5,026 nucleotides of DNA from the NCBI GenBank assembly GCA_021296015.1, contig JAGWBG010000140.1, positions 1-5,026 of the forward strand, given 5' to 3'. Under the pieces are notes generated by a model. That model made no database searches and had not been told where the DNA came from. It saw only the letters and a program-made list of their open reading frames with translations. Shown in pieces: positions 1-4,477 of the stretch. The stretch is from Dehalococcoidia bacterium. GTDB taxonomy: Bacteria; Chloroflexota; Dehalococcoidia; Lucifugimonadales; JAGWBF01. Every line of letters starts with the position of its first letter. Position 1 is the first letter of the stretch. The translations under genes and the position numbers were made by a program.

Positions 1-71
1 CCGCCGCACCCCCCTTCAGCGTCATCCGGGTGAGGGGTCACCAGCAAGACCCTCTTGGGCGTTTCCAGCAT
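1..71 (-). CDS. PIG-L/LmbE family deacetylase, N-terminus only (partial)
   Basis: The minus strand read from base 71 starts ATG and encodes 23 complete codons before the window ends. The residues run MLETPKRVLLVTPHPDD and then AEGGCGG. A hydrophobic beta strand followed by the HPDD motif (residues 14-17) and a Gly-rich turn is the signature opening of PIG-L/LmbE zinc deacetylases, which remove acetyl groups from GlcNAc-type sugars and related amides. By analogy with MshB, His14 and Asp17 would bind zinc and Asp16 would be the general base. A GAGAGG ribosome site lies at 77-82, five bases from the ATG, which supports this start. The gene is transcribed away from the rest of the window, so its substrate and partners lie off the left edge. 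Only the first strand and metal motif are visible, so the subfamily (bacillithiol/mycothiol type, GlcNAc deacetylase or other) cannot be decided. Confidence 0.8.
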   Translation of the reverse strand, partial: MLETPKRVLLVTPHPDDAEGGCG

Positions 72-246
72 ACTAACCTCTCTCTCGATACTAGGACTAC
101 AAGCTCACAGCAGTCGGTTCAGGGCAACACCTTATTCTAGCTTCCACTCAAAGGGTTCGCAATCTCCTGCGGGACGCTGGCCGGGGTGTTTTAATTCGAC
201 AATTATCTACTCGACGCAATTGAGGAGGGAATGCTAATATGGGAGG
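72..246. other. Divergent intergenic region between the deacetylase and the membrane-protein gene
   Basis: This 175-bp gap must hold the promoters of both the leftward deacetylase and the rightward membrane protein. I see no convincing -35/-10 pair on either strand. A strong Shine-Dalgarno sequence, AGGAGG at 223-228, lies near the right end. Its best-spaced start codon is the ATG at 239 (10 bases), not the GTG at 247 that opens the membrane-protein frame. A plus-strand frame from 55 to 237 runs through this gap, but its peptide looks like noise and it overlaps the deacetylase start. Confidence 0.5.
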
Positions 247-768
247 GTGCGGACATTATTCATACTTCTGTGGACCGAATGCGCATTGTTATGCGCGGCC
301 GTGGTGGTGGGCACAATGACCAACATAATACCTACATGGGCCTGGGGAGTGGTGGCGGCAGTGTTCTTAGCTGCTTTTCGAGTTACTTACTGGTGGCCCA
401 ACCGATGGTGGTCCGCACGACAGAAGCACGCGGGCCAAGAGACATCCAGCCGCCTAGACGCTTCCGGCTTGCTGCAGTTCAACGAGCTACTCCCGTTGAT
501 TCAGCGCCAGATCAAGGCCACGCGGCCTATAAGGGATCTCAAAGAGCTGTTCCATCAGGATCCCTTTGGGATTGTTGCCTTTCGCGCAGATCGAGAAGAG
601 TTGATTGCGCGCCTAGATGCGTTGACGGTGCCACACCCGTCTCCCGAAGCAATCAGGATTATATGGTTTCGCTATCTCCTACAAGTAGAGCCTCTGGTCA
701 ATGCCGGGAAGCTGGTTGAAGCAAGGCAGTTGAAGGTCAGTGGTAATAGCCTTGACGCAAAGGAGTAA
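247..768 (+). CDS. Small membrane-anchored protein of unknown function
   Basis: I do not recognise this 173-residue protein. The N-terminal part is strongly hydrophobic, with a probable membrane segment at about residues 3-23 and a second at about 29-46. These are followed by an aromatic/basic border (YWWPNRWW, residues 48-55). The rest, roughly 60-173, is soluble, charged and helical in character, and would be expected in the cytoplasm under the positive-inside rule if two segments are real. The start is uncertain. GTG 247 is the first possible codon after an in-frame stop at 235-237, but AGGAGG at 223-228 is 18 bases away and GGGAGG at 241-246 touches the codon. The alternative ATG at 316 (residue 24) would give a 150-residue protein with one membrane segment. 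The gene is followed after 138 bp by a putative lipoprotein on the same strand, so both may act at the cell envelope. The coherent hydrophobic-then-charged pattern supports coding over the overlapping frame that starts at 231. Confidence 0.62.
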   Translation: MRTLFILLWTECALLCAAVVVGTMTNIIPTWAWGVVAAVFLAAFRVTYWWPNRWWSARQKHAGQETSSRLDASGLLQFNELLPLIQRQIKATRPIRDLKELFHQDPFGIVAFRADREELIARLDALTVPHPSPEAIRIIWFRYLLQVEPLVNAGKLVEARQLKVSGNSLDAKE

Positions 769-775
769 TTCAGCT

Positions 776-928
776 ATGGTGTCTCATGCCTCTGCACGGG
801 CAAACTTCATGCGGGCCTATGGGCCAGGCGTTATGCCTCCTTGCGGCCTGTGTGAAGGTGCTTCCCGTGCAGAGAGCCTGGACCTTGTCGCAAGGAGGCA
901 CCTTATATGCGCAGTTTTATCGGGTTGA
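776..928 (+). CDS. Candidate small ORF of 50 residues overlapping a hairpin and the lipoprotein start
   Basis: An ATG at 776 is preceded by AAGGAG at 760-765, ten bases upstream, and opens 50 codons ending in TGA at 926-928. The stop lies 22 bases inside the next gene (start 907), the arrangement of translationally coupled genes. The peptide contains a Gly/Pro/Cys stretch (GPGVMPPCGLCEG) and no membrane segment, and I recognise no family. The main argument against it is that most of its length is an RNA hairpin (790-874), whose pairing could explain the sequence without any protein. The AAGGAG may also be chance, since it forms the last sense codons of the preceding gene. It is listed because start site, spacing and overlap are all favourable, but translation is unproven. 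Confidence 0.25.
   Translation: MVSHASARANFMRAYGPGVMPPCGLCEGASRAESLDLVARRHLICAVLSG
790..874 (+). ncRNA. Long structured RNA hairpin in the gap between two orphan genes
   Basis: Bases 790-800 (CTCTGCACGGG) pair perfectly with 864-874 (11 bp). After a small internal loop, 805-817 pairs with 845-857 over 13 consecutive positions, three of them G-U wobbles. An apical stem, AGGC 826-829 with GCCT 835-838, closes on a five-base loop. The wobbles become A-C mismatches on the minus strand, so the inner stem is intact only in RNA copied from the plus strand, the direction of the flanking genes. No T-run follows, so it is not a standard terminator. It ends 17 bases before the AAGGAGG of the next gene. 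It could be an mRNA stability or processing element, a translation control structure, a small RNA or the remnant of a palindromic repeat. The pairing is read directly; the role is inferred. Confidence 0.5.
892..898 (+). promoter_or_regulatory. Shine-Dalgarno site AAGGAGG for the lipoprotein gene
   Basis: AAGGAGG, near-complete anti-16S complementarity, lies eight bases before the ATG at 907 and fixes that start. It sits 17 bases beyond the 3' foot of the long hairpin, so it stays single-stranded when the hairpin forms. Confidence 0.8.
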
Positions 929-1338
929 TCTTCGTTGCCCTACTCACAGTAGCTATCGGTTGCGTTACAGCCGATCCACCAGACCAAAGCCGCTGTAATC
1001 CCGCCCCACCAGAATTGGCGGCACAGATAGCAAGAGGGCTAACAGCAGGGGGGAGTAGCTGTATTGAAAGGGTATATACAGTGAAGAATAACGATGGTAG
1101 GCCCTGGAGCTTCATTGGGGGAGCGATATATGCTCCCGGTATGGATGGCGAAGTTGCGGTATGGGCAACTCAATCGCTAGACCTTGATAATCAACCCATA
1201 CTGCTGGCGGCTGACACTATGGCGGCAGAGTTCTCAGCTTGGGACTTCCCGTCTGGCGGTAAGGACCGTTTTGGGGATCAATTCAACGATGAGATAAAGG
1301 CGGCTAAATGGTGTGCATCAACAGACGCAAACGGTTAG
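907..1338 (+). CDS. Putative small lipoprotein of unknown function
   Basis: This 143-residue protein opens with Arg2, a hydrophobic core (residues 4-17) and Cys19 in the context VAIGC, a passable lipobox. It is therefore probably exported, cleaved before Cys19 and lipid-anchored. If processed differently, it would be an ordinary secreted protein. The mature part begins with a Pro/Asp-rich linker, then carries Cys30, Cys52 and Cys136, which could support one extracytoplasmic disulfide. The stretch from about 55 to 110 (RVYTVKNNDGRPWSFIGGAIY and onward) alternates polar and hydrophobic residues as beta strands do. I recognise no family. The start is firm because of AAGGAGG at 892-898. It follows the membrane protein at 247-768 on the same strand and could be co-transcribed with it through the hairpin region. 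No terminator with a T-run is visible after its stop codon. Confidence 0.72.
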   Translation: MRSFIGLIFVALLTVAIGCVTADPPDQSRCNPAPPELAAQIARGLTAGGSSCIERVYTVKNNDGRPWSFIGGAIYAPGMDGEVAVWATQSLDLDNQPILLAADTMAAEFSAWDFPSGGKDRFGDQFNDEIKAAKWCASTDANG

Positions 1339-1349
1339 GCAACGAGGGT

Positions 1350-1469
1350 TTAGTACTCCAAAGGCTCGGTATTCACAATGTGCCAGAGGGTATCAACGAA
1401 GGTGTGGTTGTTCTCTCTGTTGCTGTACCGCCACTTAAGCTCTTCCAAGTACCTGTCCACCTGAAACTT
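1350..1469 (-). pseudogene. C-terminal fragment of an IS1595/ISXO2-like transposase
   Basis: The minus strand from 1469 down to the TAA at 1350-1352 reads KFQVDRYLEELKWRYSNREN followed by NHTFVDTLWHIVNTEPLEY. This pattern (a Tyr-Leu-x-Glu helix, a W/F-R-Y/F-x-N-R motif, an Asn/Phe spacer, D-T-L and a closing L-x-Y) matches the C-terminal end of ISXO2-like DDE transposases as I remember them. The frame stays open upstream to about 1510, but recognisable similarity fades beyond about 1475. The catalytic DDE region and N-terminal zinc ribbon are absent. The fragment is therefore a dead relic of roughly 40 codons out of some 200-300 in an intact gene. It lies in a gene-poor gap directly after the orphan lipoprotein, marking an old insertion and deletion. 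I did not identify terminal inverted repeats or a target duplication. Confidence 0.65.
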
Positions 1470-1569
1470 AGGTTCTAAAATAGAAGGTAAATACGATGAG
1501 AGATGGGAGAAGGACAGGAAGTGAAGGGAGCATCACATATACACGAAACCGGAAATCCAATCGTTCCTC

Positions 1570-1590
1570 ATTCGTTTCAAAAAAACGAAT
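1570..1590. repeat. Perfect 8-bp inverted repeat (AT-rich hairpin)
   Basis: ATTCGTTT at 1570-1577 and AAACGAAT at 1583-1590 form a perfect 8-bp stem around the loop CAAAA. On the minus strand the loop becomes TTTTG. No T-run follows the stem on either strand, so it is not a canonical intrinsic terminator. It could be an operator-like palindrome or part of a decayed mobile element. It lies 21 bp from a second hairpin. Confidence 0.55.
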
Positions 1591-1610
1591 CCAACTCGCT
1601 TGACCCCTCT

Positions 1611-1648
1611 CTCCCGTCTACCTGTCGGCAGACAGGTGAAAACGGGAG
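1611..1648. repeat. Two-step hairpin: 7-bp inner and 7-bp outer stems
   Basis: ACCTGTC at 1620-1626 and GACAGGT at 1631-1637 pair perfectly around the tetraloop GGCA. CTCCCGT at 1611-1617 and ACGGGAG at 1642-1648 form a second perfect stem outside, separated by an asymmetric internal loop (2 and 4 bases). No T-run follows. The GC-rich, nested build resembles dispersed palindromic intergenic repeats found in many copies in some bacterial genomes, but copy number cannot be judged from one window. It lies 28 bp upstream of the promoter of the Lin0512-family gene and might insulate or regulate it. Confidence 0.55.
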
Positions 1649-1676
1649 TCCAGAAGCCGGGGATATGGTTTCCAGC

Positions 1677-1705
1677 TTGACGTTGGCTGGCTCCTGTTAT
1701 CTAAT
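1677..1705 (+). promoter_or_regulatory. Sigma70-type promoter for the Lin0512-family gene
   Basis: TTGACG at 1677-1682 (5 of 6 to consensus) and TCTAAT at 1700-1705 (5 of 6) are separated by the ideal 17 bases. Transcription would start near 1712, giving a leader of about 36 bases before the ATG at 1748. A purine-rich ribosome site, GAGGGGG, lies at 1732-1738. This is the best-matching promoter in the window and indicates that the Lin0512-family gene is expressed independently of the genes to its left. Confidence 0.6.
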
Positions 1706-1747
1706 GGGGAATATTGCTATCAGTTATCGTTGAGGGGGTAAGTTATT

Positions 1748-2086
1748 ATGGCCTTGAAGCGATGCCTTCTGGAGATGGGAATGGGGGTGGACCTCCATGG
1801 ACGGGACTATACTCAGGCTGCTCAGAGAGCGGTGACTAATGCACTCTGGCATAACAGCCTCTACTTCACCCGAAGCTTTGGGGCAGGGCCGGAGTCCATG
1901 CGAGTGGACGTGACTATCGCCGTCCCTGAGCCGGATGCCGTGAACGGGGATGCCGTGCTGAGTGTACTGCCTTATGGACAGAAGCATATCAATGTCGTCA
2001 AGGGTGGGCTGGAGATTCCCAACGAGGACGGCTCTGACGCCACCGTCATGGCAAATGCAGCCGTGCTGGTGAGCCTGGATGTCTAG
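1748..2086 (+). CDS. Lin0512-family conserved protein
   Basis: This 112-residue protein matches the Lin0512 family (TIGR02058 type) as I know it. It has an opening strand leading into EMGMGVDLHGRDYTQAA (residues 9-25), then a helix with NALWHNSL (31-38). A central beta region (MRVDVTIAVPEP, 51-62) follows, then LPYG (74-77), VVKGGLE (83-89) and a closing strand with NAAVLVSL. The length is normal for the family and all blocks appear in order, so the gene looks intact. The biochemical function of the family is not established. The conserved D-x-H-G and Y-G blocks suggest a small ring-shaped or substrate-binding fold rather than a known enzyme. The ATG is set by GAGGGGG at 1732-1738 and has its own promoter at 1677-1705. 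It converges on the flavoprotein gene with only 3 bp between stop codons and no terminator in the gap, so the two transcripts probably overlap at their ends. Confidence 0.82.
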   Translation: MALKRCLLEMGMGVDLHGRDYTQAAQRAVTNALWHNSLYFTRSFGAGPESMRVDVTIAVPEPDAVNGDAVLSVLPYGQKHINVVKGGLEIPNEDGSDATVMANAAVLVSLDV

Positions 2087-2089
2087 GCC

Positions 2090-2509
2090 CTACCTCAATA
2101 GACCGTAGACGCGGCTAGGTCTGACCATGACCACGGCCCTCCGGTCCCTTTTCATTACCTGATCGTACTCATCCCAGTCAGGATGCTCACCGCCTCCGCA
2201 GGCCGTGTAGGCCCGGCGTAGCAGTAGACGCAGTTCCTCATGCTCGGTGTTGTCCCACGAGTGTATCTCCGCATCTCCTTCCACCACGACGTACTCGGAC
2301 CAGTCAGGGCGCAAAGTAAGCACCGTACATCGGGGGTCCCGCTTCAAATTAGCCAGCTTGGCGGTGTTTCCGCTGACCACGAACACTGCAGACTCCTGGT
2401 AGAGTCCGCTGGCAAGGATGCTCATCTGAGCGGCGCCACTTCTTCTGAACGTGGTGACGACTCCTCTATGGTTCTCTTCAAGAAAGAGCCTAACGTCGTC
2501 TAAAGTCAT
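2090..2509 (-). CDS. PPOX-fold (pyridoxamine-phosphate-oxidase-like) F420/flavin-dependent oxidoreductase
   Basis: The 139-residue product fits the split-barrel PPOX superfamily, closest in my reading to the Rv1155/Rv2074-like 'PPOX class F420-dependent' group (TIGR03618 type). It has an N-terminal helix, then RGVVTTFRRSGAAQMSIL (residues 15-32) as the first hairpin, and the cofactor-phosphate motif KLANLKRDPR (51-60). The strand YVVVEGDAEI (73-82) and the characteristic C-terminal EHPDWDEYDQVMKR (108-121) follow, before a final strand ending VYGLLR. Such proteins use F420H2 or FMN to reduce small substrates. The cofactor cannot be proved from sequence. The start at 2509 is chosen because AAGGAGG lies just upstream on the minus strand. 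The frame stays open to 2680, but that extension has no family resemblance. 'DGxP', usual in the first hairpin, is here SGAAQ. The gene is convergent with the Lin0512-family gene and transcribed on its own. Confidence 0.82.
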   Translation of the reverse strand: MTLDDVRLFLEENHRGVVTTFRRSGAAQMSILASGLYQESAVFVVSGNTAKLANLKRDPRCTVLTLRPDWSEYVVVEGDAEIHSWDNTEHEELRLLLRRAYTACGGGEHPDWDEYDQVMKRDRRAVVMVRPSRVYGLLR

Positions 2510-2576
2510 TTTGCCTCCTTTGGAACGGTCCCTCGTCCACTTCGCCGGCCTGACCAAGAAACAGCCCCGGTACCAG

Positions 2577-2604
2577 ATTAAGCTTTTGCATACGAGTCGG
2601 TCAA
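2577..2604 (-). promoter_or_regulatory. Candidate promoter for the PPOX-fold gene
   Basis: Read on the minus strand, TTGACC (2604-2599, 5 of 6 to consensus) is followed after 16 bases by CTTAAT (2582-2577, 4 of 6). Transcription would begin near 2570, giving a leader of about 60 bases before the ATG at 2509. The match is moderate and rests on visual inspection only. Confidence 0.35.
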
Positions 2605-2689
2605 TACGCAGGCCCACGTGTCTCCAGTGTTGTACTTTCTGCCCTTGAGGACTGACCTGTTCCGTAAGATGAATTAACATAATGTACAG

Positions 2690-2718
2690 TAGAAATACTT
2701 GCCCTGATAGCCTATAAT
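2690..2718 (+). promoter_or_regulatory. Promoter for the Rieske-MFS operon
   Basis: A perfect -10 box, TATAAT, at 2713-2718 is preceded after 17 bases by TAGAAA at 2690-2695 (4 of 6 to TTGACA). The start of transcription would fall near 2725, about 42 bases before the ATG at 2767. AGGGGAG at 2756-2762 is the ribosome site. The weak -35 box suggests that an activator may contribute, but no clear operator palindrome is visible. Confidence 0.5.
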
Positions 2719-2766
2719 GTGGGGCTGTGAACTTGGAGAGTCCATAAACTAGTTTAGGGGAGAGCT

Positions 2767-3084
2767 ATGCCGGAGGATTTTGTCAAGGCAGCAGAAATAG
2801 GTGACCTGGCACCCGGTGAGACAAAACTGGTCCGTATAGAGGACGAGTACTTCACGCTCGTGAACTCGGATGGCACATACCACGCTTTAGATGCGGAGTG
2901 CTCCCACGCCTTCGCTCTGATGTCTTATGGCCAGCTACACGGCGACGAGTTAATGTGTCCGCTTCATGGGGCCATGTTCGATGTGAAGACGGGCGACGCC
3001 CTGTCTGCCCCGGCTACCAAACCCCTTACTGTGTACCCTGTGAAGATTGAGGGCAATGACATACTTATCGGTCCTCCTGATTAG
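2767..3084 (+). CDS. Rieske-type [2Fe-2S] ferredoxin
   Basis: The 105-residue protein is a stand-alone Rieske domain. The cluster-binding signature is complete: Cys45-Ser-His47, sixteen residues, then Cys64-Pro-Leu-His67, followed by GAMFDVKTGDAL (68-79), the usual Phe-Asp-x-x-x-Gly strand. There is no signal peptide or membrane helix, so it is cytosolic, and the length equals that of BphF-type ferredoxins and NirD-like proteins. Its expected job is one-electron transfer to an oxygenase or reductase. No such partner gene lies in the window, since the next gene is an MFS transporter 47 bp downstream on the same strand. The ATG is supported by AGGGGAG at 2756-2762 and by a TATAAT promoter. It appears intact. 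Whether it serves a ring-hydroxylating oxygenase encoded elsewhere, or another redox enzyme, cannot be settled from the sequence. Confidence 0.9.
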   Translation: MPEDFVKAAEIGDLAPGETKLVRIEDEYFTLVNSDGTYHALDAECSHAFALMSYGQLHGDELMCPLHGAMFDVKTGDALSAPATKPLTVYPVKIEGNDILIGPPD

Positions 3085-3131
3085 GGTACTTTGAGCGCCA
3101 GGCTGCCGCTATGTGAAGCAATGTCAGAGTC

Positions 3132-4469
3132 GTGGCAATTGTGACGTCCATTCTGAACTGGCGACCTAGAACCCCTTTCTATTATGGATGGCTCATACTG
3201 GCAATGGCTGCCCTGGGAACACTGGCAGCTACAGGCGTCTCGCAGGTAGTTCTGGGCGGGATCCAGGGGTTCATCCTAGAGGATATGGAATGGGACAGGA
3301 GTACCATTGCCCTGGCCGCCCTTGCGGGAACGTGGTCGTCAGCACTCCTGAGTCCCGTTGTGGGACGATTGGCCGACCGGTACGGCCCCCGATGGCTGAT
3401 GCCCTTTGGGCTTACCGTCGTGGGGATCTGCTTAATCGGATTTTCACTGTGTAACTCAATCTGGCAATTCTTTATTCCCTACATCGTGGCCCGTGGCGTC
3501 AGCAATCCGGTGCTCATCGGAATCGTTCCCCGCACGGCAGCAGTCAATTTCTTCCGGCGCAAACGGAACATCGCCCTGTCTTTGACCGGCATGTCCCGTC
3601 CGGTAACCGGCGCAATCAATATTCAGATTATCTCTGCCTTTGCGGTCGCCTACAGCTGGCGGACCGCTTATCGTTACCTGGGTGCCCTTAGCTTTTTTCT
3701 CATCTTACCGCTCATGGTGCTCATGCGTCGCCGCCCAGAAGACATCGGTCTGCTGCCCGACGGGGCCAGACCCCGGGAAATAGGAGAGGAACCTTCCCCG
3801 ATTGACGGACATAGTGGGCACAGGTCGGCTATAGGAAATAGAGACCAGGAGTTCAACTGGACTGCTAAGGAGGCTTTCCGCACCAGGGCCCTGTGGTTTG
3901 TAGGAATATGCACCGCCCTGGGCACTATGGGAGGGTCCAGCATCGGCTTCAGTATGGTGCTATACCTTCAGGAGGAGGTCGGTATCTCCAAGGCCCAGGC
4001 CGCAGGTGTCTTGAGCATCAGCACATTCATGGCAATATCTAACCTGGGTTGGGGGTATCTTGCAGATAGGTTCACACCCAGATGGTGCTTGATAGTGGCG
4101 ATGGTCTCCGCCTCAGCGTCCGTCCTTTACTTGCTAACTGTGAGTTCATTGCCGATGGCTCTCGTCTTTGGCTTGGTGTGGGGAATATTTACGGGGTCCA
4201 TAGGTGTCCTTGAACAGATGATTCTAGCCCAATACTTTGGAAGAGCATCATATGGGACCATCAGTGGAACATTGTCGCCGCTACAGACCGGCGCTCTGGG
4301 GCTGGGGCCTGCTATGGGGGCGCTGGTCCGCAATGCGACTGGAACCTACAGGTGGTTGAACGTAATAGTTGCCGGCTCCTACTTGCTGGCTGCTCTACTG
4401 ATTTTTCTCGCCAGGCCTCCGGCATTGCCGCGACGTGCTTCTACGGAATCGCCGGATAGGGCCGACTGA
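3132..4469 (+). CDS. Major facilitator superfamily transporter (12 membrane segments)
   Basis: The 445-residue product has the two six-helix halves of an MFS carrier. The first helix begins at FYYGWLILAMAALG (16-29). Motif A between helices 2 and 3 is GRLADRYGPRW (78-88), and a degenerate copy, GYLADRFTPRW (308-318), marks the second half. A hydrophilic central loop at about 199-250 starts with RRPEDIGLLPDG (200-211), a block I associate with an uncharacterised MFS subgroup near oxalate/formate and monocarboxylate carriers. A small organic anion is thus a reasonable but unproven substrate. The length is normal and no break is seen. The start is a GTG 15 codons before the first helix, chosen because an in-frame stop lies at 3114-3116. 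The ribosome site is weak and GTG 3141 is an alternative. The gene follows the Rieske gene by 47 bp with no terminator between them, so they probably share a transcript. It converges on the CMD-like gene with 8 bp between stop codons. Confidence 0.9.
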   Translation: MAIVTSILNWRPRTPFYYGWLILAMAALGTLAATGVSQVVLGGIQGFILEDMEWDRSTIALAALAGTWSSALLSPVVGRLADRYGPRWLMPFGLTVVGICLIGFSLCNSIWQFFIPYIVARGVSNPVLIGIVPRTAAVNFFRRKRNIALSLTGMSRPVTGAINIQIISAFAVAYSWRTAYRYLGALSFFLILPLMVLMRRRPEDIGLLPDGARPREIGEEPSPIDGHSGHRSAIGNRDQEFNWTAKEAFRTRALWFVGICTALGTMGGSSIGFSMVLYLQEEVGISKAQAAGVLSISTFMAISNLGWGYLADRFTPRWCLIVAMVSASASVLYLLTVSSLPMALVFGLVWGIFTGSIGVLEQMILAQYFGRASYGTISGTLSPLQTGALGLGPAMGALVRNATGTYRWLNVIVAGSYLLAALLIFLARPPALPRRASTESPDRAD

Positions 4470-4477
4470 GCAGTCTC

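Larger units (their letters stand above)
1470..1676. other. Gene-poor spacer after the transposase relic
   Basis: Together with the relic this forms a gap of about 400 bp without an intact gene. It holds two hairpins (1570-1590 and 1611-1648), described separately. A plus-strand frame at 1503-1733 runs across it but has no ribosome site, a low-complexity Ser/Gly/Asn composition and no recognisable domain. I regard that frame as non-coding. Part of the spacer may be decayed insertion-sequence DNA, although I cannot read transposase similarity in it. Confidence 0.5.

Noticed and set aside
231..719. A 162-codon plus-strand frame overlapping the membrane-protein gene, with an AGGAGG two bases before its ATG
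   Set aside because: The spacing to the ATG is too short, the peptide has an Arg/Ser-rich shadow-like composition, and the competing frame from 247 shows coherent membrane and soluble segments.
790..874. The long hairpin as an intrinsic terminator or tRNA
   Set aside because: There is no T-run after the stem, and it has no cloverleaf arms or TψC-like GGTTCGA block, so neither class fits.
903..1115. Minus-strand 70-codon frame over the lipoprotein gene
   Set aside because: It is antisense to a gene with a firm Shine-Dalgarno site and lipobox, and has no ribosome site or domain of its own.
1503..1733. A 76-codon plus-strand frame
   Set aside because: It has no ribosome site, runs through two hairpins and the promoter of the next gene, and its peptide has no recognisable pattern.
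2510..2680. N-terminal extension of the PPOX-fold protein to an upstream ATG
   Set aside because: The 57 extra residues do not resemble the family, overlap the likely promoter, and a strong AAGGAGG precedes the internal ATG at 2509.
3085..3131. Possible terminator between the Rieske and MFS genes
   Set aside because: Only a 4-bp AGCG/CGCT pairing without a T-run is visible, which is too weak to separate the two genes.
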